Assembly: GCA_021161545.1 (NCBI GenBank)
Contig: JAGHAJ010000172.1
Coordinates: forward strand, 1 to 5,752
Length of the DNA stretch: 5,752 nucleotides
Source: Synergistota bacterium
GTDB taxonomy: Bacteria; Synergistota; JAGHAJ01
Direction: 5' to 3'
Shown piece by piece: positions 1 through 5,136 of the stretch. Each line of letters starts with the position of its first letter. Within the stretch, counting starts at the first letter, position 1. A program made the translations under genes and the position numbers. A model generated the notes under the pieces. The model had not been told where the DNA came from and searched no databases. It saw only the letters and a program-made list of their open reading frames with translations.

Positions 1-329
1 ATATATTTCTGCTCATGGTTGGTATGTTTATGGAGACTGGAGCTGCCATAATAATACTTTCGCCAATACTTGCCCCTATAGCTGCAAAGCTTGGGATACA
101 CCCGCTTCACTTTGGTTTTATGATGGTATTGAATCTTGCCATAGGTATGGCTACTCCGCCTGTTGGTGTGTGCCTGTTTGTGAGCTGTGGTATAGCCGGT
201 CTTTCCCTTGAAAAAATTTCGGCTGCCGTTTATAAGTTTGTTGTAGCAGAGCTGATAGTCCTCGGAGTTGTATCTTATGTGGAACCTATATCGCTGCTTC
301 TGCCAAAGCTACTTGGATTTATAAGGTAA
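1..329 (+). CDS. dctM: TRAP transporter large permease (DctM family), C-terminal part only
   Basis: This is the last ~109 codons of an integral membrane subunit of a tripartite ATP-independent periplasmic (TRAP) transporter. Such transporters take up organic acids such as C4-dicarboxylates or keto acids using an ion gradient and a periplasmic binding protein. The frame is open to the left edge (codons read from base 3), so the start lies outside the window; an internal ATG at 15 is not the start. What is seen: hydrophobic segments around GAAIIILSPILAPIAAKLG, then the family signature region HFGFMMVLNLAIGMATPPVG, and a final hydrophobic segment with FVVAELIVLGVVSYVEPISL. The order P-I-L, H-F-G, G-x-x-T-P-P-V-G, then a closing L-P-K-L is typical of the DctM C-terminus (full proteins are ~430 residues with about 12 membrane helices). 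The substrate cannot be told from this piece. dctP and dctQ partners would lie upstream. No clear Rho-independent terminator follows; only a weak 5-bp hairpin (330-346) lacking a T-run is seen. Confidence 0.9.
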   Translation, partial: IFLLMVGMFMETGAAIIILSPILAPIAAKLGIHPLHFGFMMVLNLAIGMATPPVGVCLFVSCGIAGLSLEKISAAVYKFVVAELIVLGVVSYVEPISLLLPKLLGFIR

Positions 330-389
330 CAGATGTGTTGAATCTGGTAGATAGCTTTAGTGATTTTGTAGTGCTCTCTTTAACATGTC

Positions 390-448
390 CTGCTACTTTA
401 TGCTCTATACTCTTCAGCTGTTTTGTGTGTTTCGTCGCTAAGTAGCAG
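390..448. repeat. 9-bp perfect inverted repeat with 41-base loop
   Basis: CTGCTACTT (390-398) and AAGTAGCAG (440-448) are exact reverse complements. The repeat spans the 3' end of the start-less minus-strand frame, whose TAA stop overlaps the left arm. Neither side is followed by a T-run, so it is not a standard intrinsic terminator. It could be the closing stem of a structured RNA or a protein binding site. Confidence 0.45.
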
Positions 449-565
449 TATTCTGAGATTGTGCTTTTTGATAGATGTAGCATGGCTTTCTGCTAAAAAC
501 TTCGCCCATCTGGGAAAATCCTGTAGTTTCCCTGATACATCCCGATTCGTTGTGGGTAGCTTTAA
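398..565 (-). pseudogene. Possible gene remnant or non-coding RNA on the minus strand
   Basis: Reading the minus strand from 565 to a TAA at 398-400 gives 55 uninterrupted codons with protein-like composition, including the stretches LQDFPRWAKFLAESHATSIK and LLLSDETHKTAEEYRA. The frame contains no ATG, GTG or TTG codon and is closed upstream by TAA at 566-568, so it cannot be an intact gene under normal rules. Two explanations fit: a 5'-truncated or frameshifted relic of a gene (possibly from a mobile element), or an RNA gene whose sequence happens to be open. A TATAAT hexamer on the minus strand at 565-570 lies just before it, with only a poor -35 match, which slightly favours the RNA reading. 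I do not recognise the family. Confidence that this is a real functional or decayed element is low. Confidence 0.25.
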
Positions 566-567
566 TT

Positions 568-615
568 ATAGCACATAACGGCGTGCTCAAATGCAACGGC
601 TTGACTGTGTGCTAT
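568..615. promoter_or_regulatory. 8-bp inverted repeat straddling the mnmA -35 box (possible operator)
   Basis: ATAGCACA (568-575) and TGTGCTAT (608-615) are perfect reverse complements. The arm centres are 40 bases apart, close to four helical turns, so both arms face the same side of the DNA. The right arm sits in the spacer between the predicted -35 (601-606) and -10 (624-629) boxes of the mnmA promoter, where a bound protein would block polymerase. A further GTGCT lies between the arms at 583-587. The repeat is seen directly; its role as an operator is inferred, and no cognate regulator is known from this window. Confidence 0.3.
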
Positions 616-629
616 TGGGGTATTATTAT
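601..629 (+). promoter_or_regulatory. Predicted sigma-70 type promoter for the mnmA-hddA-hddC-hypB-patatin operon
   Basis: A -35 hexamer TTGACT (601-606, 5 of 6 to consensus) is followed after exactly 17 bases by TATTAT (624-629, 5 of 6). Transcription would start near 635-637 and leave a leader of about 80 bases before mnmA. It is the best-placed promoter upstream of the five-gene run. The small plus-strand ATG at 628 falls within the -10 box and would not be on this transcript. Confidence 0.65.
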
Positions 630-681
630 GGTAGGTGAATTACCTTTTGGGGATGGATTTCCGGAGAGGGAAAAGGATTTT

Positions 682-717
682 AACATTGAGCTAATAGTAA
701 GGCCAATGTTCTATTAG
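682..717 (+). promoter_or_regulatory. Leader with two interleaved, mutually exclusive hairpins before mnmA
   Basis: Two perfect 7-bp inverted repeats are interleaved in order A-B-A'-B': AACATTG (682-688) with CAATGTT (704-710), and CTAATAG (691-697) with CTATTAG (711-717). The last arm ends at the base before the GTG start codon (718) and shares its AG with AGGTGG (716-721), a possible ribosome site for an alternative TTG start at 727. A' and B' are directly adjacent and only two bases separate A from B. Both stems therefore cannot form together as a simple pseudoknot, and they look like alternative hairpins. This could be a translational switch, or chance in an AT-rich leader. Confidence 0.3.
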
Positions 718-1770
718 GTGGGTAAATTGGGTGATAGTATCGTTGTTGCTATGAGCGGGGGAATAGACAGCGGTGTTGCTGCGTATCTCCTGCAAAGAGA
801 TGGATATAAGATTATAGGGGTTTTTTTGAGATTCTATGATGGTCCAACGCAAGATGCAGCTTATAATAACCTGAAGTGCCTTGGGGATAGGTTGGGCATA
901 AGGGTTTACGAGGTTGATGCAAGAGAGATTTTCAGAAAGCAGATAATAGAAAAGTTTGTTGAGGGGATTCAAGCGGGGATTACCCCTAACCCGTGTATAA
1001 GATGTAACAAGGTGCTAAAAGTTGGTTTTCTCCTTGAATACGCTGCTAAAAGGTTTGGGGTTTCTACCATTGCCACGGGGCACTATGCGATAGTAGAGCG
1101 AAGGAGCTGTAGATTCCTTCTTAGAAGGGGAATAGATGTCTCAAAGGAGCAATCCTACTTTCTTTATACCCTTTCTCAGGATGAGCTTTCACATCTTGTT
1201 TTGCCTCTGGGAAGGTATACAAAAGCTCAAGTTAGAACCCTTGCTAAGAATATCGGACTCGACTTCAAAAATATAAGGGAGAGTCAAGATATTTGCTTTG
1301 TGGAAGGTGACTATAAAGGGTGGTTGGTGCGTGCAGGTGTGCACTACCAGCCGGGTGATGTTGTGGACCTTTCTGGAAGGGTTGTTGGGAGACACAGGGG
1401 ATTGCCGTTTTATACAATTGGTCAAAGAAGAGGTTTAGGGGATTGGGGTGGGGGACCTTACTATGTGGTAGCGAAAGACACAGATAATAACATTCTTGTT
1501 GTTGGAAGGAGAGATGACTGCCGCTTTTCGGGGGCAGTTTTAAGGGATGTCAACATCATATATGAGGACTTTACTGATGGTAAGAAGGATGTTACTGTGA
1601 AGGTGCGATATGCTACTGATGATGTTCCGGCTACTCTGTATTGGGATGGTAATAGGTTGTGTATAAGATTTCGTAAGAAGATGTTTGGCGTTACACCAGG
1701 GCAGTCTGCTGTCTTTTACGTGGGAGAATATGTATTTGGTGGTGGTGTAATAGAGGAAGCAATAAATTGA
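718..1770 (+). CDS. mnmA: tRNA-specific 2-thiouridylase MnmA
   Basis: MnmA activates U34 of tRNA-Lys, -Glu and -Gln with ATP and transfers sulfur to make 2-thiouridine, which supports accurate decoding; it acts in the cytoplasm with a cysteine desulfurase as sulfur source. Seen in the 350 residues: the PP-loop ATP site SGGIDS (13-18); PNPCIRCNK (90-98), where C96 matches the catalytic cysteine; ATGHY (119-123); KEQSYFLY (143-150); ESQDICF (188-194), where C193 matches the second active-site cysteine; and FYTIGQRRGLG (231-241) leading into the C-terminal beta-barrel. Length is normal (E. coli 368). C93 makes a CXXC with C96, in place of the Asp found in E. coli. The start is uncertain: GTG 718 gives the longest frame but has no close Shine-Dalgarno. 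TTG 727 is preceded by AGGTGG (716-721) at good spacing and would shorten the protein by three residues. It is first in the five-gene run. Confidence 0.95.
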   Translation: MGKLGDSIVVAMSGGIDSGVAAYLLQRDGYKIIGVFLRFYDGPTQDAAYNNLKCLGDRLGIRVYEVDAREIFRKQIIEKFVEGIQAGITPNPCIRCNKVLKVGFLLEYAAKRFGVSTIATGHYAIVERRSCRFLLRRGIDVSKEQSYFLYTLSQDELSHLVLPLGRYTKAQVRTLAKNIGLDFKNIRESQDICFVEGDYKGWLVRAGVHYQPGDVVDLSGRVVGRHRGLPFYTIGQRRGLGDWGGGPYYVVAKDTDNNILVVGRRDDCRFSGAVLRDVNIIYEDFTDGKKDVTVKVRYATDDVPATLYWDGNRLCIRFRKKMFGVTPGQSAVFYVGEYVFGGGVIEEAIN

Positions 1771-1775
1771 TTTGC

Positions 1776-1784
1776 AAAGGGGGA
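1776..1784 (+). promoter_or_regulatory. Ribosome binding site deciding the hddA start
   Basis: AAAGGGGGA lies six bases before ATG 1791. It rules in favour of that ATG over the in-frame TTG at 1767, which overlaps the mnmA stop and would place this ribosome site inside the coding region. Confidence 0.75.
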
Positions 1785-1790
1785 TCTTGC

Positions 1791-2813
1791 ATGATTGTTC
1801 GTTCTCGTGCGCCTTTAAGGCTTGGTCTTGCGGGTGGAGGAACAGATGTTGCCCCATATTCGGATTTGTATGGTGGATATGTGCTTAATGCTACAATAAG
1901 CATGTATGCGTATGCGACTCTGATACCACGAAGTGATGGCAAGATCGTTTTTCGTTTGATAGACAGGGGTCTTGAGAGAACATTTGATTCGGTGGGTAAG
2001 TTGGAAGTGGATGATACCTTCGCCATTGTTGAAGGGGTATATAATCGTATTGTGGAGGAATTTTCAAAGGAGCCTTTGTCGTTTGAGCTTGTTACCTATG
2101 TGGATGCTCCTCCGGGCTCAGGGCTTGGGGGCTCTTCCACCCTTGTAGTTGCTGTAGTTGGGGCGTTTTCTGAGTGGCTTGGATTACCACTCGGTGAGTA
2201 TGATATAGCAAAACTCGCGTATGAGATAGAAAGGGTAGACCTTGGAATGAAAGGTGGAAAGCAGGACCAGTATGCTGCTACATTTGGAGGGTTTAACTTT
2301 ATGGAGTTTTACAACGATGATAAGGTGATTGTGAACCCTCTTAGGATAAAACAGGATTACATAAATGAGATGCAGTTTAACCTTTTGCTCTTTTATACAG
2401 GAACAAGCAGGCTTTCCTCTTTGATTATAGAAAGGCAGGTAAAAAATGTAGAGGGTGGACATGTGGCTTCTGTGGAGGCGATGCACAGACTTAAAGAACA
2501 GGCTGTTAAGATGAAAGAAGCAATATTAATGGGAAACCTTGATGCTATAGGAGAGATTTTGGCCTTTGGCTGGAAGTATAAGAAACAGATGGCAGAAGGT
2601 ATAACTAATCCAGTTATAGATGAGATTTACAGTGAGGCCATTGGAGCGGGGGCTGTGGGTGGTAAGCTGTCCGGTGCTGGAGGTGGAGGATTCATGATGC
2701 TTTATTGCCCGGGTGTAACGAGGTATGCTGTAATAGATGCTCTTAAGAGATTTGGAGGGGAGTTTAGAAGGTATAGCTTTACTTCCGAGGGGTTGGTGAC
2801 ATGGAAGATGTAA
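1791..2813 (+). CDS. hddA: D-glycero-alpha-D-manno-heptose 7-phosphate kinase (GHMP kinase family)
   Basis: This cytoplasmic GHMP-superfamily sugar kinase most likely phosphorylates C1 of D-glycero-alpha-D-manno-heptose 7-phosphate using ATP, a step toward GDP-heptose for surface polysaccharide or S-layer glycan. Seen in 340 residues: N-terminal MIVRSRAPLRLGLAGGGTD (substrate-binding motif, ~8-19), the ATP-binding motif PPGSGLGGSST (107-117), GGKQDQYAATFGG (155-167) with the probable catalytic Asp159, and the C-terminal motif GGKLSGAGGGGF (290-301). The opening R-x-P-L-R-x-x-x-x-GGGTD pattern and the size match the HddA branch rather than galactokinase or homoserine kinase. The start at ATG 1791 is fixed by a strong ribosome site. 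The very next gene encodes the matching nucleotidyltransferase, which supports the substrate. L-fucose kinase-like or other heptose kinases are the main alternatives. The gene lies 20 bases after mnmA and overlaps hddC by 13 bases. Confidence 0.88.
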   Translation: MIVRSRAPLRLGLAGGGTDVAPYSDLYGGYVLNATISMYAYATLIPRSDGKIVFRLIDRGLERTFDSVGKLEVDDTFAIVEGVYNRIVEEFSKEPLSFELVTYVDAPPGSGLGGSSTLVVAVVGAFSEWLGLPLGEYDIAKLAYEIERVDLGMKGGKQDQYAATFGGFNFMEFYNDDKVIVNPLRIKQDYINEMQFNLLLFYTGTSRLSSLIIERQVKNVEGGHVASVEAMHRLKEQAVKMKEAILMGNLDAIGEILAFGWKYKKQMAEGITNPVIDEIYSEAIGAGAVGGKLSGAGGGGFMMLYCPGVTRYAVIDALKRFGGEFRRYSFTSEGLVTWKM

Positions 2814-3547
2814 AATTCCCGAGAGAGGGTATTATATTGTGTGGTGGTTTTGGTAAGAGGTTAAGGAGTGTAGTGAGGGATGTGCCCAAACCGATGGCAG
2901 AAGTTGGAGGGAAGCCATTTTTGAGCTATATTCTGGACTACTTGGGTATGTGTGGCTTGGAAAAAGTAATCCTTGCAGTTGGATACAAACGTGAAGCAAT
3001 ACAGGGTTATTTTGGTGAACGATATGGTGGTATAGGTATCCTCTACTCTGTCGAGGAATATCCCCTTGATACTGGTGGGGCTATTAGGCAGGCTTTGGAC
3101 TTTGCGGAAGGGGAAGAAGTGTTTGTTTTCAATGGAGACACTCTATTTGAGCTTTCGCTCTTGAGGTTTTTTCAACTTCACGCTGATTCTGGAGCAGATG
3201 TGAGTATTGCACTACGGTGGATGGAGGACACCTCGAGGTATGGAAGAATAGATGTGTTGGAGAGTGGAAGGGTAATTTCTTTTTCTGAGAAGGGAGGCAG
3301 AGGAAAAGGGTATGTGAATGCGGGTGTGTATATACTGCCCAAGAATGTGTTTGAAGGGTATCCAGTGGGAGATGTCTTTTCCTTTGAGAAGGATTTTCTT
3401 CAGGTGTTTTATCCTCGGTTGAGGCTGTTTGGCTTTGGTTTTGATAGTTATTTTATAGACATAGGTGTGCCTGAGGATTATAATAGAGCAAGGCTTGAAT
3501 TAGCTCGACAAAGGGGTGGATGTTATGGTAGAGATACCTATTGTTAA
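2801..3547 (+). CDS. hddC: D-glycero-alpha-D-manno-heptose 1-phosphate guanylyltransferase
   Basis: This nucleotidyltransferase probably joins heptose 1-phosphate and GTP to give GDP-D-glycero-alpha-D-manno-heptose plus pyrophosphate in the cytoplasm, the activated donor for glycosyltransferases. Seen in 248 residues: nucleotide-binding loop ILCGGFGKRLRSV (12-24), DVPKPM (27-32) with the conserved lysine, GKPFLSYILDYL (37-48), LDTGGAI (89-95), FNGDT (110-114) with the metal-binding Asp113, NAGVYIL (173-179) and FIDIGVPEDY (218-227). RSVVRDVPKPM and the position after hddA favour HddC over glucose-1-phosphate thymidylyl- or mannose-1-phosphate guanylyltransferase, but base specificity (GTP versus other NTPs) cannot be proved by eye. 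ATG 2801 is preceded by GAGGGG (2787-2792) at 8 bases. It overlaps the hddA end by 13 bases and the hypB start by 23 bases, which suggests translational coupling. The last ~10 residues, within the overlap, look unconserved. Confidence 0.85.
   Translation: MEDVKFPREGIILCGGFGKRLRSVVRDVPKPMAEVGGKPFLSYILDYLGMCGLEKVILAVGYKREAIQGYFGERYGGIGILYSVEEYPLDTGGAIRQALDFAEGEEVFVFNGDTLFELSLLRFFQLHADSGADVSIALRWMEDTSRYGRIDVLESGRVISFSEKGGRGKGYVNAGVYILPKNVFEGYPVGDVFSFEKDFLQVFYPRLRLFGFGFDSYFIDIGVPEDYNRARLELARQRGGCYGRDTYC
3510..3516 (+). promoter_or_regulatory. Ribosome binding site deciding the hypB start
   Basis: AAAGGGG sits eight bases before ATG 3525, inside the end of hddC. It supports ATG 3525 over the in-frame GTG at 3516, which overlaps this site. 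Confidence 0.7.
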
Positions 3548-4163
3548 GAGGGTACTTGAGAGGAACGAAATAGTGGCAAATGAGGTTAGGGATATGCTTA
3601 GAGATGCTGGGGTTGTAATGTTAAACTTTATAGGTGGTCCTGGTGCTGGTAAAACTACTCTACTTGAGGCTACCATTCAGCTGTTGCCTGATTACAAGGT
3701 TGCTGTCATAGAGGGTGATATAGCCACTACCACTGACTCTGAAAGGATAAACAGGCTGGGTGTACCTGTCGTTCAGATAGAAACAGAAGGCTCATGTCAT
3801 CTTGAGTCGCTGTGGGTGAAAAGGGCTCTTGAGGAGATTAACCTTGATGATGTAGATTTTGTCTTTGTGGAGAATGTGGGAAATCTGGTTTGTCCCACAG
3901 AGTTTGACCTTGGGGAGCACGCCAAAATAGGAGTTTTAAGTGTGACTGAAGGAGATGACAAACCAAGGAAATATCCACTTCTTTTCAGGCTTGCTGAGGC
4001 GGTGTTATTAACCAAGGTGGATATGTTACCTCACTTCAAATTTGATGAGGGGAGATTTGTATCTGATATAAAGAAGATAAAAGACGTTCCGATATTTAAG
4101 GTGAATTCTCTTACGAGAGAAGGAATAGATATCTGGGTAGATTGGTTGAGAACCCTAAAATGA
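3525..4163 (+). CDS. hypB: Hydrogenase nickel incorporation GTPase HypB
   Basis: HypB is a cytoplasmic SIMIBI-class GTPase that, with HypA, delivers Ni2+ to the active site of [NiFe]-hydrogenases (and feeds urease in some bacteria). Seen in 212 residues: P-loop GGPGAGKTT (37-45), switch region EGDIATTTDSERI (63-75), the metal-binding pair C91-H92 in EGSCHLES, FVENVGNLVCP (114-124) with the third metal ligand C123, SVTEGDDKP (139-147), and the guanine-specificity motif TKVD (163-166). The protein starts just before the conserved helix VLERNEIVA. It therefore lacks both the N-terminal CxxCGC high-affinity nickel site of E. coli HypB and the histidine-rich tail of other HypBs; this short form is common. 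It overlaps hddC by 23 bases and the patatin gene by four (ATGA). No hypA, other hyp gene or hydrogenase subunit is in the window, so it implies a [NiFe]-hydrogenase elsewhere in the genome. Confidence 0.93.
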   Translation: MVEIPIVKRVLERNEIVANEVRDMLRDAGVVMLNFIGGPGAGKTTLLEATIQLLPDYKVAVIEGDIATTTDSERINRLGVPVVQIETEGSCHLESLWVKRALEEINLDDVDFVFVENVGNLVCPTEFDLGEHAKIGVLSVTEGDDKPRKYPLLFRLAEAVLLTKVDMLPHFKFDEGRFVSDIKKIKDVPIFKVNSLTREGIDIWVDWLRTLK

Positions 4164-5134
4164 GAAGGGCTCACTGGAAGATTGGAATAGCACTTGGTGC
4201 GGGTTCTGCAAGGGGGCTTGCACATATTGGTGTGCTGAAGGTCTTGGAGATGGAAGGTATACCTGTTGATTATATAGCGGGTTCGAGCATAGGTGCAGTA
4301 ATTGGTGCCTGTTATGCGTGCAGAGGGGGAAGGGCGTCTGATGTGGAAGAGATGGTTCATCAGTTCGACTGGAGATATATGGTTAGGTTTATGAGCTTGT
4401 ATCTTCCAAGAATAAAGACGCCTGAACCTGAGGGGATACTATCTTTTTTGCGAGAAAGACTGAAGGATAAGGGGATAGAAAATTTGTCTATACCCGTATC
4501 AATAGTTGCTACGGACCTCTTCTCTGGTGACCGTGTAGTCTTCAAAAAGGGCAGTATGTTTAAGGCTCTTTCAGCTTCTATAGCAATTCCCGGTATGTTT
4601 TCTCCAGTATATTATGCAGGGAGATTTTTAATAGATGGAGGTGTTATAGACCCTGTTCCTGTTGATGTTGTGAAGAATATGGGTGCAGAAGTAGTGATAG
4701 GGGTTGATGTTTCTCCTTCTTTGTCTTTGAAATATGAGAGCTATGTTAAGGGAGTGTCTCACTCATTCTGGCGTAGAATCTTATCATCGAGCTGGGGAAA
4801 AGTTATAGCTGGCTTTCTGGAAAGGAGAAATGATGGTGATGATGAGATAGATACCGAGGAGATTGATACCCCGGATATACCGTTTCCATCTCCCAGAATG
4901 GTGCTGCTTCAGGCTATAGATATAATGTTTAGGAGGATTACGGAGGATGTCCTTGGTAGGTCTTATGTGGATATCGTTATAAGGCCAAAAGTTGGTGGTA
5001 TTCCTTCAAGCTCTTTTTCAAGGGCAAGGGAGATAATAAGGTTGGGTGAGGAAGCTGCCATTTCATCTCTTTCGGACATAAAGTCTATTGTGAGGAAGAG
5101 ATGGTATCATTATGTGACAGGTAAGAAATTCTGA
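4160..5134 (+). CDS. Patatin-like serine hydrolase (RssA/NTE-type phospholipase family)
   Basis: Patatin-family enzymes are Ser-Asp dyad lipid acyl hydrolases; the natural substrate of this bacterial branch is mostly unknown. Seen in 324 residues: the oxyanion-hole motif GAGSARGLAHIG (13-24), the nucleophile elbow GSSIG (41-45) with Ser43, ATDLFSG (117-123), SIAIPGMFSPV (140-150), and the second dyad member in LIDGGVIDPVPV (157-168), with Asp159 in DGG. All catalytic residues are intact. There is no signal peptide, so it is probably cytoplasmic or membrane-peripheral. After the core strand VVIGVDVSPSL comes a basic/aromatic stretch (~200-222) and then a strongly acidic segment (225-240), which looks like an exposed linker. 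ATG 4160 overlaps the hypB TGA (ATGA), with GGTTGAG (4144-4150) as a possible ribosome site; an in-frame TTG at 4142 is the alternative start. It is last in the operon, and no T-rich terminator follows, only an AT-rich inverted repeat. Confidence 0.88.
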   Translation: MRRAHWKIGIALGAGSARGLAHIGVLKVLEMEGIPVDYIAGSSIGAVIGACYACRGGRASDVEEMVHQFDWRYMVRFMSLYLPRIKTPEPEGILSFLRERLKDKGIENLSIPVSIVATDLFSGDRVVFKKGSMFKALSASIAIPGMFSPVYYAGRFLIDGGVIDPVPVDVVKNMGAEVVIGVDVSPSLSLKYESYVKGVSHSFWRRILSSSWGKVIAGFLERRNDGDDEIDTEEIDTPDIPFPSPRMVLLQAIDIMFRRITEDVLGRSYVDIVIRPKVGGIPSSSFSRAREIIRLGEEAAISSLSDIKSIVRKRWYHYVTGKKF

Positions 5135-5136
5135 AA

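Larger units (their letters stand above)
330..600. other. Gene-poor spacer between dctM and the mnmA promoter
   Basis: No conventional gene with a start codon and ribosome site is visible on either strand here. The plus strand has stops in all frames before 481. From 481 to the TAG at 715-717 one plus frame is open for 78 sense codons, but its first ATG is at 628, inside the predicted promoter -10 box, so I do not call it. The minus strand has a 55-codon open frame without a start (398-565, listed separately). The pentamer TAGCA/TGCTA occurs six times between 391 and 614, arranged as three inverted pairs (391-395 with 443-447, 478-482 with 491-495, 569-573 with 610-614). A GGGAAA/TTTCCC pair (512-517/527-532) is also present. 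The stretch looks structured rather than random, and may be a decayed gene, a repeat copy or a small RNA locus. Confidence 0.5.

Noticed and set aside
330-346. Intrinsic terminator after dctM (CAGAT ... ATCTG)
   Set aside because: Only five base pairs and no T-run follows.
569-587. TAGCAC ... GTGCT as a second CIRCE
   Set aside because: The spacing between the GCAC/GTGC cores is 8 bases rather than the 13 of CIRCE and the outer arm bases do not match.
628-717. Plus-strand small ORF of 29 codons starting at ATG 628, ending in TAG directly before mnmA
   Set aside because: Its ATG lies in the predicted -10 box (624-629), so it would not be on the main mnmA transcript; there is no ribosome site and the product resembles nothing I know.
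682-717. A true H-type pseudoknot in the mnmA leader
   Set aside because: The two 3' arms are adjacent and only two bases join the 5' arms, so both stems cannot form at once; alternative hairpins are the better reading.
691-972. Minus-strand 93-codon frame
   Set aside because: It lies mostly antisense to the well-conserved start of mnmA, and its composition is that of a shadow frame.
1189-2026. Three minus-strand frames opposite mnmA and hddA (1189-1425, 1540-1857, 1691-2026)
   Set aside because: All are opposite recognised conserved coding regions and show no family motifs of their own.
2184-2486. Minus-strand 100-codon frame opposite hddA
   Set aside because: Antisense shadow of a conserved GHMP kinase; rich in Cys, His and Tyr as expected for a complement frame.
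2834-2866. Unusual Lys in place of Thr in the HddC nucleotide loop (GGFGKRL)
   Set aside because: This is a known common variant in sugar nucleotidyltransferases and does not indicate inactivity.
3797-4545. Minus-strand frames opposite hypB and the patatin gene (3797-4015, 4031-4360, 4360-4545)
   Set aside because: Shadows of conserved genes with intact catalytic motifs on the plus strand.
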